Shown here: piece by piece, positions 26,108 to 33,865 of the stretch
Layout of the letters: each line of letters opens with the position of its first letter
Numbering within the stretch: position 1 is the first letter of the stretch
Assembly: GCA_934433135.1 (NCBI GenBank)
Contig: CAKRZO010000008.1
Span: 70,677-134,676 of the forward strand
Source: an uncultured Acetatifactor sp.
GTDB taxonomy: Bacteria > Bacillota > Clostridia > Lachnospirales > Lachnospiraceae
DNA length: 64,000 nucleotides
Direction of reading: 5' to 3'
Made by a program: the position numbers and the translations under genes
The notes under the pieces: generated by a model
The model's input: only the letters and a program-made list of their open reading frames with translations
Told to the model about the DNA's origin: nothing
The model's database searches: none

Positions 26108-26389
26108 ATGAGGATAACGGATTTTTTTCGTAAGAAGAGCTCCGGAGAAGTGGCAAAGGATCGCCTGAAGCTTTTGTTGGTATCTGACAGGGCAAACTGT
26201 TCCCCGGAAATGATGGAAATGATTAAAAATGATATTATAGCAGTGATTTCCAAATATATGGACATTGATGCACAGGGACTGGATATCCAGATTACGGAAA
26301 CGGAGTCGGAGGAAAACGGAGGATCGGTTCCCGCCCTGTTTGCCAATATTCCGATTCGTGATATGAAGCACAAACCTGCAGGACGTTAA
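26108..26389 (+). CDS. minE: Cell division topological specificity factor MinE
   Basis: 93 residues. The N-terminal membrane-targeting and anti-MinCD region (MRITDFFRKKSSGEVAKDRL) is followed by the dimerisation domain with ISKYMDIDAQGLDIQI. It drives MinD ATP turnover and pole-to-pole or ring dynamics. It is the last gene of the operon, 12 bp after minD, and a bidirectional terminator follows. Confidence 0.95.
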   Translation: MRITDFFRKKSSGEVAKDRLKLLLVSDRANCSPEMMEMIKNDIIAVISKYMDIDAQGLDIQITETESEENGGSVPALFANIPIRDMKHKPAGR

Positions 26390-26425
26390 CACAGCCGACA
26401 GGTTCGCAATAGTGAAAGAAGAAAA

Positions 26426-26461
26426 ATCCCGCCCGGTCAAGTACAACCGAGTGGGATAACT
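26426..26461. terminator. Bidirectional terminator between minE and the atp side
   Basis: Outer arms ATCCCGC (26426-26432) and GTGGGAT (26451-26457) plus inner CGGT/ACCG, loop of about 8 bases. On the minus strand it is followed by TTTTTC, and on the plus strand by AACTTTT. It can end both the min operon and the convergent atp/HicB transcripts. Confidence 0.7.
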
Positions 26462-26470
26462 TTTAGACAA

Positions 26471-26670
26471 CTATTTTCTCTTCCCTTCCGCTTTGCAGGA
26501 TTCCAAGTAATCGTCAACCGCATCATGAAAATCTTTCAAAAGATCTTTAGCATTTTCACCTTCGTAGAAAATTAAAGAACGGATCCCCATGACTTTACCA
26601 AAAAAATACCATCGTCTTCAGAAAACTCAACACTTCCGATATAGCCCTTGTATTTGATTGTATTATTCAT
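26471..26670 (-). pseudogene. HicB-like antitoxin with a frameshift
   Basis: The ATG at 26670 follows a strong AGGAGGGA site. The first frame reads MNNTIKYKGYIGSVEFSEDDG and the shifted frame continues with the HicB-like pattern GENAKDLLKDFHDAVDDYL and ends CKAEGKRK. The span is 200 bp, one base short of an intact frame. The shift falls in a run of seven T (minus strand, near 26600), where eight would restore a 66-residue protein. No HicA toxin is adjacent. It may be a relic, a phase-variable gene or a base-calling error. Confidence 0.65.
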
Positions 26671-26693
26671 ATGAGTCCCTCCTGTTCCAGAAC

Positions 26694-27107
26694 TTAGCTT
26701 CCGGCTTTTCGGCTTACCCGCAGGCGGTTTAATTCCCTTGCCATACGTTGCTTGGCAATTCGGTATTCCTGTATGCTGCGTTTCTGCAGCATCGCTTCTT
26801 TGGCCTGCGCTGCAGCAGCCCTGGCGCGGTTTGCGTCAATTTCTTCCGGCCGCTCCGCTGTCTGCGCCAGAACCAGAACATCATTTTCCTCAACCTTGAC
26901 AATGCCCTGATAGATTGCCAGCTCTTCAAAGGAATCCTCTCCGGGTCTACGGTATTGCAGGCTTCCGAACGTAATGGCTGCAATCATATTCCTGTGGTAT
27001 GCCTGGATTCCGTACTGTCCGTCCGTAATCGGCACAATCAGGGATTCACACTCTCCGTCATAAACCGGATTGTCTGCTTCCAGAATACATAAATGAAATG
27101 TGTTCAT
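26694..27107 (-). CDS. atpC: ATP synthase epsilon subunit
   Basis: 137 residues, normal length. The N-terminal beta-sandwich (about 1-85) contains DGQYGIQAYHRNMIAAI and the C-terminal helical hairpin (about 90-137) is rich in Ala, Arg and Gln. Epsilon sits on gamma at the foot of F1, couples it to the c ring and can inhibit ATP hydrolysis. It is the last gene of the atp operon; the gap of 41 bp to atpD contains part of a dispersed repeat. Confidence 0.93.
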   Translation of the reverse strand: MNTFHLCILEADNPVYDGECESLIVPITDGQYGIQAYHRNMIAAITFGSLQYRRPGEDSFEELAIYQGIVKVEENDVLVLAQTAERPEEIDANRARAAAAQAKEAMLQKRSIQEYRIAKQRMARELNRLRVSRKAGS

Positions 27108-27130
27108 CTTTCCGCCTTTCCATTATAGCA

Positions 27131-27161
27131 TCCGTTCAGACGCGTCATTCACAAAGCCGCG
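27131..27161 (-). repeat. Dispersed repeat core at the end of atpD
   Basis: On the minus strand it reads GCGGCTTTGTGAATGACGCG then TCTGAACGGA, closely matching GCGGTTTTGCGAATGGCGCG then TCTGAACTGT in the element at 17041-17228. It overlaps the last codons of atpD, so the atpD stop codon TGA lies in the repeat. Confidence 0.6.
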
Positions 27162-28552
27162 TTTTCGCTTAATGCCTTAGCCTTTTGAATGCAGTCATCC
27201 AAAGTTCCCACATTATAAAATGCCATCTCCGGAACGTCATCCATCTCTCCGTTTATAATCGCCTTAAAACCGCGAAGCGTCTCCTTTAGCGGTACATAGA
27301 CTCCGGGAGTTCCGGTAAATTTCTCTGCCACATGCATCGGCTGTGACAAAAATCTCTGGATCTTTCTGGCTCTGCTTACAATCAACCTGTCTTCTTCTCC
27401 CAGTTCTTCCATTCCCAGAATCGCGATAATATCCTGCAGCTCGCTGTATTTCTGCAAAATCTCCTGTACTTTTCTTGCCACTTCGTAATGCTCTTTTCCC
27501 ACAATATCCGGCTCCAGGATTCTGGAAGCGGATTCCAGCGGATCTACTGCCGGATAAATACCCTGTTCCACAATCTTACGGCTTAATACCGTAGTGGCAT
27601 CCAGATGCGAAAACGTGGTGGCCGGCGCCGGGTCGGTCAGATCATCCGCCGGAACATATACCGCCTGAACGGAAGTAACGGATCCGTTTGCCGTAGATGT
27701 GATTCGCTCCTGCAATGCGCCCATCTCTTCCGCAAGCGTAGGCTGGTAACCTACTGCGGAGGGCATTCTTCCAAGCAGCGTGGAGACTTCACTTCCCGCC
27801 TGGATAAAACGGAAAATGTTATCGATAAAAAGCAGGACATCCTTTTTCTCCCGGTCCCTGAAATACTCCGCCATAGTCAGCCCGGTAAGCGCCACCCGCA
27901 TACGTACGCCCGGTGTCTCATTCATCTGTCCGAATACCAGAGCCGTCTTTTCAATGACACCGCTTTCCTTCATTTCCCGCCAAAGGTCATTTCCTTCCCT
28001 GGAACGTTCTCCCACACCGGTAAAAACAGAGTATCCTCCGTGTTCCATGGCAACATTGTGAATCAGTTCCTGAATCAATACCGTCTTACCCACTCCGGCT
28101 CCGCCGAACAGACCGATCTTTCCTCCCTTTGGGTAGGGTTCCAGAAGATCAATTACCTTAATTCCGGTCTCCAGGATTTCCACAGCCGGATTCTGTTCTT
28201 CAAAGGAAGGAGCTTTCCGGTGAATGCTCCAGTGTTCCTGCCTGTCATCTACCGGGGCACTGCCGTCTATCGGCTCTCCCAATACATTAAACAGACGTCC
28301 TAAGGTACACTCTCCCACCGGTACGCTGATTCCGGTACCACAAGCTTCTACCGCCATTCCGCAGGAAAGTCCTTCACTCTCTGCAAGCATAATGCAGCGT
28401 ACGGTATGATTCCCCACATGCTGCTGCACTTCCATTACCCGCTTTTTTTCTTTCACGGTCACTGTAAGCGCCTCTTTTATTTTCGGCAGCTTTCCTTCCG
28501 GAAATGCCACATCAATTACAGAGCCTGCAATTTGTATGATTTTGCCCGTCAT
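27149..28552 (-). CDS. atpD: ATP synthase beta subunit
   Basis: 467 residues, normal length. It is the catalytic F1 subunit: P-loop GGAGVGKTVLIQE, catalytic Glu in TGVGERSREGNDL, and the DELSEED-region equivalent reads MEELGEEDRL. The last codons (ENAAL, stop) lie in a dispersed repeat shared with 17041-17080. It lies between atpG and atpC in the usual order. Confidence 0.97.
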   Translation of the reverse strand: MTGKIIQIAGSVIDVAFPEGKLPKIKEALTVTVKEKKRVMEVQQHVGNHTVRCIMLAESEGLSCGMAVEACGTGISVPVGECTLGRLFNVLGEPIDGSAPVDDRQEHWSIHRKAPSFEEQNPAVEILETGIKVIDLLEPYPKGGKIGLFGGAGVGKTVLIQELIHNVAMEHGGYSVFTGVGERSREGNDLWREMKESGVIEKTALVFGQMNETPGVRMRVALTGLTMAEYFRDREKKDVLLFIDNIFRFIQAGSEVSTLLGRMPSAVGYQPTLAEEMGALQERITSTANGSVTSVQAVYVPADDLTDPAPATTFSHLDATTVLSRKIVEQGIYPAVDPLESASRILEPDIVGKEHYEVARKVQEILQKYSELQDIIAILGMEELGEEDRLIVSRARKIQRFLSQPMHVAEKFTGTPGVYVPLKETLRGFKAIINGEMDDVPEMAFYNVGTLDDCIQKAKALSENAAL

Positions 28553-28610
28553 CCTCTTTTGCTCCTTTCCCTACACTTTTGCGGCTGCCTCTCCGACTTT
28601 TTTCGCCGCT

Positions 28611-29576
28611 TTACCTGCTGCCTGCTCCTGCCGTTTCTTCCACGGCTTTACCGGCTGCCTGTTCCCGCCGTTTTTCCTGCCGTTTTTCCTGCCGTTTTCT
28701 CTTCTGGTATCTGGCGCCGGCGCAGACCTCCGTGATCTCTCTGGTAATCGCTCCCTGCCGGATATGATTATATTCAAGCTTCATACTTTGGATCATTTTT
28801 TCCGCGTTGCGGTTCGCCGCATCCATCGCACTCATCCGGGCACTCTGCTCGCAGCAAAAGCTGTCGATCAATGCACTGAAAATAAAGCCCTCCACGTATC
28901 CCGGGACAATATTCTCCAACACTTCCTTTACGGACGGCACAAATTCAAACGGATGAAGAATCTCTTTTTCATTTTCCGCCACATGGAACTGCGCCCGGTG
29001 AAGCGGAAGCAGTCTCGCGGAACTTGCCTGAAGCTCCATTCCCTTTCCGTAGTCCGTGTAAATGATAAACAGCTTCTGGATATTGCCGTTGTCAAACTGC
29101 TCCAGCAAAACCGCTGCAATCTCCCGTGCCCTTTGCAGTGTTGGATTCTGTGCCGTATACAGGAAGCTTCGCTCTATGGGAATATGGTGGCTCATCAGAT
29201 ACTGTCTTCCGTATTCCCCCACTACATAAATTTTGGCATCCTTATGCTCTTCCAGAAGCCTGGAAGCCTCCTTAAGTACGTTCTGATTATAAGCGCCTGC
29301 CAGCCCTTTATCCGCCGTGATGATCAGATATCCGTAGGTGCCGTTTAATTTTTTACTCTCATCTTCCGGGTAAAAGTAGCGGCTTTCCACATTTTTGATC
29401 ATACGGAACAGTCTTTTGATTTCGCCCTTGATCCCGTTAAAATAAGGCTGTGTATCCTCTAAATCCTTTTTCGCTTTCCGAAGCTTTGCCGAAGAAATCA
29501 AATACATGGCATTGGTGATCTTCTGTGTCTCCCGGACGGCTTCCATCCGGCTTCTGATTTCCTTTGCATTTGCCAT
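28611..29576 (-). CDS. atpG: ATP synthase gamma subunit with a C-terminal basic extension
   Basis: 321 residues from the ATG at 29576 (MANAKEIRSRMEAV, the family start). It forms the rotating shaft: N-terminal helix RETQKITNAMYLISSAKL and C-terminal helix IRQGAITREITEV. Usual gamma subunits end soon after this helix, at about 285-290 residues. Here roughly 30 more residues follow, repeating RQEK-like units and then Ala/Gly-rich sequence, encoded by an 11-bp DNA repeat near 28660-28705. In F1 structures the gamma C-terminus lies at the top of the alpha/beta crown, so the tail would emerge there. Confidence 0.92.
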   Translation of the reverse strand: MANAKEIRSRMEAVRETQKITNAMYLISSAKLRKAKKDLEDTQPYFNGIKGEIKRLFRMIKNVESRYFYPEDESKKLNGTYGYLIITADKGLAGAYNQNVLKEASRLLEEHKDAKIYVVGEYGRQYLMSHHIPIERSFLYTAQNPTLQRAREIAAVLLEQFDNGNIQKLFIIYTDYGKGMELQASSARLLPLHRAQFHVAENEKEILHPFEFVPSVKEVLENIVPGYVEGFIFSALIDSFCCEQSARMSAMDAANRNAEKMIQSMKLEYNHIRQGAITREITEVCAGARYQKRKRQEKRQEKRREQAAGKAVEETAGAGSR

Positions 29577-29653
29577 TTTTCTTACATGCCTTTCCTTCCG
29601 AAACCTGCAACAAGCCATTTACCTGTTACATACTGCCTTCAAATTCATCTGTT

Positions 29654-31393
29654 TTAAACAAGCTTACCTGCTGCAAGCAACCCTGCCTTTTCGATAATGG
29701 TTTTGCGATCCTCGTCCGACAAAAGTCCGGTGGATTGGATTCTATCGCACAGTGCTTTTTCCCTGGTTTCGAAAAAGTCTAACAGCCTGTCTGCAAATGC
29801 AGCAACTTCCTGTGCCGGAATCTCCTGCATGACATGTGCAAGCGCTGCCGTCAGCAGAATGACCTGCTGTGTCTGGCTGTAGGGATGGTACTGCCTCTGT
29901 TTTAAGAGCTCCATCAATCCCTGCCCGTACAAAAGCTGCTTTGCCGTAGCATCATCCAGATCACTGGAAAACTGCATAAACACTTTCATCTCCCGATACT
30001 GCGCCAGATCCAGACGCAAAGTACCTGCCGCCTTCTTCATGGCTTTGGTCTGGGCATCTCCGCCCACACGGGATACCGACAATCCGACATTGACTGCGGG
30101 TCTTTGTCCGGCAAAAAACAGGTCGCTTTCCAGGAAAATCTGACCGTCCGTAATGGAAATAATATTCGTAGGAATATAAGCCGAAACGTCTCCGCTCTGT
30201 GTCTCCACAATAGGAAGGGCGCTCATACTTCCGCCACCTTTTTCCGCACTCAAATGCGCAGCACGTTCCAACAGTCTGGAATGCAGGTAGAAAACATCAC
30301 CCGGATAGGCTTCCCGTCCCGGCGAACGATCCAGCAAAAGGCTTAAGGAACGATATGCCACCGCATGCTTGGAAAGATCATCATAAACGATCAGAACATC
30401 TCTCCCCTGCTCCATGAAGTACTCTCCCAATGCACATCCTGCATAGGGTGCGATATACTGCAGCGGCGCCGGCTGCGATGCGGAAGCATCCACTACAATG
30501 GTATAATTCATGGCATCATATTTTGTCAGGGTTCTGACCAGCTGGGCAACGGAGCTGTTCTTCTGCCCGATTGCCACATAAATGCACAGGACATCCTTGC
30601 CTTTCTGGTTCAAAATCGTATCTATGGCAATAGCTGTCTTGCCGGTCTGGCGGTCACCGATAATCAACTCTCTCTGTCCTCTTCCGATGGGGAACATGGA
30701 GTCAATGGCAAGAATACCGGTCTCTAAGGGGCGGTTGACCGGTTGTCTGTCAATGATGCCCGGCGCCAGACTTTCAATCGGCCGGTACGATACTGCTGTA
30801 ATAGGGCCTTTCCCGTCTATGGGTGTACCGAGTGCGTCAATTACCCGTCCGATAAACTCCTCGCCTGCCGGTATTGCCGCTGTCTTTCCGGTTCGCAGAA
30901 CCCTGCTGCCTTCTTCGATATTTTCATCATCGTCAAAAAGAATACAACCGGCTTCCTCCGAAGTCAGGTTCTGCACCATTCCCCGCACTCCGTCGGAAAA
31001 AATCAGAATTTCACCATACTGCACACCGGGAAGTCCAGCTACCGTCGCAATTCCGTCTCCTACGGTTAAAACGGTTCCCACCTCTTTGGCAAGCACCTGC
31101 GGAACCCAGTTCTTCACTGTTTCCGAAAACAGAGGGATCAGTCGTTCCTTCTCGTAAGGCACCTTTTCCAGAATTTCTTTCAATTCCTCCAGCCGTCCCT
31201 GCCTGTTCCAGTCATAGATTTTATTTCCGGCTTCCAGACGAAATCCTCCGGGAAATGCATCCGACTGCTTCCAGATCAGGGCATACTGCTTTCCGCTTTC
31301 CCGTTTTAAAAAAGCAAGGAATCTCTCCTCCTGCTCTTTGGTAGGCGGTACGGCAGCGTACAATACCGCAGAATCATTTCTTTTATCCTGCAT
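29654..31393 (-). CDS. atpA: Fusion of ATP synthase delta C-terminal domain to alpha subunit
   Basis: 579 residues from the ATG at 31393, which has AGGAG eight bases upstream (GTG 31402 and ATG 31399 are alternatives). Alpha normally has about 500-505. Residues about 8-70 match the delta (AtpH) C-terminal domain: VLYAAVPPTKEQEERF, then PGGFRLEAGNKIYDWN and GRLEELKEIL, like GGVRLRIGNRIFDGS and GKLERIERQL of delta. After a linker, alpha proper starts at EVGTVLTVGDGIATVAGL, with P-loop GDRQTGKTAIA and the arginine-finger region VGLSVSRVGG. There is no other delta gene, and the start overlaps the end of atpF. The delta N-terminal six-helix domain is absent. Confidence 0.93.
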   Translation of the reverse strand: MQDKRNDSAVLYAAVPPTKEQEERFLAFLKRESGKQYALIWKQSDAFPGGFRLEAGNKIYDWNRQGRLEELKEILEKVPYEKERLIPLFSETVKNWVPQVLAKEVGTVLTVGDGIATVAGLPGVQYGEILIFSDGVRGMVQNLTSEEAGCILFDDDENIEEGSRVLRTGKTAAIPAGEEFIGRVIDALGTPIDGKGPITAVSYRPIESLAPGIIDRQPVNRPLETGILAIDSMFPIGRGQRELIIGDRQTGKTAIAIDTILNQKGKDVLCIYVAIGQKNSSVAQLVRTLTKYDAMNYTIVVDASASQPAPLQYIAPYAGCALGEYFMEQGRDVLIVYDDLSKHAVAYRSLSLLLDRSPGREAYPGDVFYLHSRLLERAAHLSAEKGGGSMSALPIVETQSGDVSAYIPTNIISITDGQIFLESDLFFAGQRPAVNVGLSVSRVGGDAQTKAMKKAAGTLRLDLAQYREMKVFMQFSSDLDDATAKQLLYGQGLMELLKQRQYHPYSQTQQVILLTAALAHVMQEIPAQEVAAFADRLLDFFETREKALCDRIQSTGLLSDEDRKTIIEKAGLLAAGKLV

Positions 31394-31398
31394 GCTCA

Positions 31399-31983
31399 TC
31401 ACTCCTCTCCGGCAGAGTCTGTAACTGCGCTATGCTCCCGGCTTCCATTGCTATCCGCCAGGTCAGTATCTGAAGTTGCACTATGTCCGGCTTTCTGCAG
31501 TGCATCTGACTCCGCTGCATCCAGGAACCGATCATAGGCCATGGAGGGATCCATATCCGGCGCAAGCTTTGCCGCTGCCGTCTCGATCATCTGCGCAATT
31601 TCATCCTTGGCTCCGCTTAGGATTTTCTCTTTTTCCCGTTCTCCGTCTATACGTGCCTTATTTACTAGTTCCTGCGCTTCTTCCCCAGCCTGTCTGAGTA
31701 CTTCCTGCCCGGCGGCAGCTGCTTCCTCTGCAGCTTTCACTTTCCGGCTGTTGATCTCGTCCTGCACTTCGGTCAGGCGCTTCTCATACTCTTCTTTGGA
31801 TTCTTCCGCCTGTTTCTGCCGGTCTGCAATATCCTTTTCCTGCTTTTTGTAATACTCTGTACGCTTGTCCATAAAATCCTTTACCGGCTTATACAGAAGA
31901 AAGTACAGAATGCCAAACAATATGGTAAAATTCAGCAAATGCAGCAAAATCTGCTGCCAGTCAATATTCAAAGGAATATTCAT
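31399..31983 (-). CDS. atpF: ATP synthase b subunit with extended C-terminus
   Basis: 194 residues; usual length is about 160-170. It has one N-terminal membrane helix (LLHLLNFTILFGILYFLLY) and a long charged coiled coil forming the outer stalk. After AYDRFLDAAESDA, the part expected to meet delta, come about 35 polar residues rich in Ser, Asp and Thr. The stop codon overlaps the start region of the delta-alpha fusion gene, so the two are translationally coupled and no gene fits between. Confidence 0.93.
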   Translation of the reverse strand: MNIPLNIDWQQILLHLLNFTILFGILYFLLYKPVKDFMDKRTEYYKKQEKDIADRQKQAEESKEEYEKRLTEVQDEINSRKVKAAEEAAAAGQEVLRQAGEEAQELVNKARIDGEREKEKILSGAKDEIAQMIETAAAKLAPDMDPSMAYDRFLDAAESDALQKAGHSATSDTDLADSNGSREHSAVTDSAGEE

Positions 31984-32089
31984 GTCTTCTCACCCAACCC
32001 TTTATCGTCTCATGACAGGATCCCAGACTGCATTCTGTTGTTCGCATGCCTGAAATCCTCAAAAAAAGTAACTGTCTGTATCCCTTTGT

Positions 32090-32500
32090 TTACAGCACGA
32101 ATACGATCAGGATTCCGATAATCAATGCATAAATAATGGCCGTTTCAATGAAAACCAGACCCAGCATCAGGTTTCCTCTGATATCTCCTTTTGCTTCCGG
32201 CTGCCTTGCAATGCTTTCCGATGCTTTGGAAATAGCGGTTCCCATACTGATGGCACCGGCTGCGGCTGCGATTCCTACGGCAAGAGCCGCTGCAACTGCC
32301 TTGGTTCCCGTGGCATTATCCGTACTTTCTTCGCTGTCAGCAGTCTGTACTGCCCCGACCGGCTGCACTTCTTCGGACACTTCCGTTCCTTTTTCTTCTT
32401 CACCTGCAGCCTTTACTGCCGAAGCGGAAAACAAAACTGTACCGCTTATCATCAAAACTGCCGCCAATGTTAAAATCCAATTCTTTTTTCCCATCTTCAT
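32090..32500 (-). CDS. atpE: ATP synthase c subunit with N-terminal signal and acidic spacer
   Basis: 136 residues from the ATG at 32500 (GTG 32509 and ATG 32494 are alternatives); c is usually 70-90. Residues about 8-30 look like a cleavable signal (LTLAAVLMISGTVLFSASAVKA), followed by about 35 acidic residues (EEEKGTEVSEEVQPV). Then comes the c hairpin: helix 1, the loop ARQPEAKG, and helix 2 with the ion-carrying Glu in FIETAIIY. The E-T-xxx-Y pattern resembles Na+-binding c rings, but the Gln of helix 1 is Met here, so the coupling ion is uncertain. Confidence 0.9.
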   Translation of the reverse strand: MKMGKKNWILTLAAVLMISGTVLFSASAVKAAGEEEKGTEVSEEVQPVGAVQTADSEESTDNATGTKAVAAALAVGIAAAAGAISMGTAISKASESIARQPEAKGDIRGNLMLGLVFIETAIIYALIIGILIVFVL

Positions 32501-32655
32501 TCTGATCACCAAATCCTTCCTTTGTTACTGTATGATTGTTTCTATTCCTATTTTGCTGCTGTTTCCTTTTGCTGCTATTTCAGTTGTAATGATTATGATT
32601 TTCACTTTTGCCGCTGCGTCAGCAATTATCACTATACTGCTTATTGTTTCCGGCG

Positions 32656-33519
32656 TTATCTCTGTGACGACTGCAGGATCTTCCCATTCTCATTCTTATC
32701 CTGCAACTTCTGCTTCGGCTTCGGCTTTTCGGTAACCTCACCATAAAACAGTGCCGTAAGCATCGTCAGCACATAGGCCTGAATCAGTGCATGCAGCAGT
32801 GTAAAGAGTACTCCCACGATCACCGGCAGGACAAAGCTTAACTGTGTATAATAATAAACCAGTTCCGTAACCAGTGCGCCGCTTAATAAAGCACCGAACA
32901 GTCGAAAGCTCATGGAAACCGGTAACGAAAAGTCCTTTAACGTTTTTCCTACGCCTTTTATTCCATTGGCCAGAAGCCCTCCTCCCAGAATCACGCCGTA
33001 AGAGAGACATCCCAGAGCAATGGCACCGTTGATATCCGCCAAAGGCGCCGGAAGCGTTACGGACATCCCGTCTGCGGAAACCGCCTGCAGTCCTAAAAGT
33101 TCAAACAAAGTTCCCACAAAAATATAGGCTCCCGCCGTAAAAACATAAGCTCCCAGGAAACGGTTCCTGTGCGGGCTATTGCTTTTGGCCAGATTGTCAA
33201 ACATCCCTACCGCCTGTTCCAGAAGCAGCTGGAATTTTCCGGGTATATACTGAAACTTCGGAATAACAAAGATTCTTATGCATAAAGAAAAGACAAAAAA
33301 GACTCCCGTCACGACAAAAGCCGATATCAATCCGGGATTTACCTGCTTAATCCCCAGGAAGTTAATCCTGTGGCTTTCATGCAGCACTTCATTGCGCATG
33401 GCTTCCCGAATGCTTTCCGTCTCTTGTGTGCTTCCCCGCAAAAGAAAGATTCCAACCAACAAAATCACAATAATGCAGCCAAGCAAAAGTATGCTTACCG
33501 TTCGTTGTTTTCTGCTCAT
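32656..33519 (-). CDS. atpB: ATP synthase a subunit
   Basis: 287 residues, six or so membrane helices. The essential Arg of the ion channel is in VSMSFRLFGALLSG, and the last helices read LHALIQAYVLTMLTALFYG with the conserved Gln. A charged tail (KPKPKQKL and on) follows. It is the first gene of the operon; atpI is absent. A gap of about 150 bp before atpE holds no gene. Confidence 0.95.
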   Translation of the reverse strand: MSRKQRTVSILLLGCIIVILLVGIFLLRGSTQETESIREAMRNEVLHESHRINFLGIKQVNPGLISAFVVTGVFFVFSLCIRIFVIPKFQYIPGKFQLLLEQAVGMFDNLAKSNSPHRNRFLGAYVFTAGAYIFVGTLFELLGLQAVSADGMSVTLPAPLADINGAIALGCLSYGVILGGGLLANGIKGVGKTLKDFSLPVSMSFRLFGALLSGALVTELVYYYTQLSFVLPVIVGVLFTLLHALIQAYVLTMLTALFYGEVTEKPKPKQKLQDKNENGKILQSSQR

Positions 33520-33589
33520 TTTTTCCTCTCTTTCCGCCCTTCATCCGGCTTTTTGTTCAGAAGGCAGACTTGCCCTTCCGACGGGAAGA

Positions 33590-33618
33590 ATTATAATACT
33601 TTTAAAATGCATTCTCAA
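33590..33618 (-). promoter_or_regulatory. Promoter of the atp operon
   Basis: Minus strand: -35 TTGAGA (33613-33618), a 17-bp spacer and consensus -10 TATAAT (33590-33595), about 70 bp before the atpB start. It overlaps the end of the small frame at 33602-33820. Confidence 0.65.
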
Positions 33619-33820
33619 GCAGTAAAATATACAAATTTTTTTCGGGGATTTTTATTTCAGAAGTTATTTTTTTCAGAAAAGGATCCTGATTCCGTTCGGC
33701 TCTATGAATAAAATCCCTAAACGCTTTTTCTATTGAGCTATCACTAAGTGTAGGGCAAAGTTCCCAGATATCCTGTTTATTAAAACGTCCTATTTTCTTC
33801 ATGCTTGCCTGTCTGACCAT
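33602..33820 (-). CDS. Short hypothetical protein, possibly a gene remnant
   Basis: 72 residues (MVRQASMKKIGRFNKQDIW, LSDSSIEKAFRDFIHRAERN). The open frame extends upstream of the ATG without a start codon (IETKLPALE), which suggests the C-terminal piece of a longer protein whose front is lost next to metH. Helical, with a winged-helix-like rhythm. No family recognised. Confidence 0.35.
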   Translation of the reverse strand: MVRQASMKKIGRFNKQDIWELCPTLSDSSIEKAFRDFIHRAERNQDPFLKKITSEIKIPEKNLYILLLENAF

Positions 33821-33865
33821 TTCAAGAGCAGGAAGTTTGGTTTCGATAAGGGAAAAAGCAATGCT

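Noticed and set aside
28536..29348. 270-residue plus-strand open frame opposite atpG
   Set aside because: Antisense shadow of a clear ATP synthase gene; no ribosome site or recognisable protein.
31393..31399. Separate delta subunit gene hidden between atpF and atpA
   Set aside because: The genes overlap, leaving no room; the delta-like sequence is in frame with alpha without a stop.
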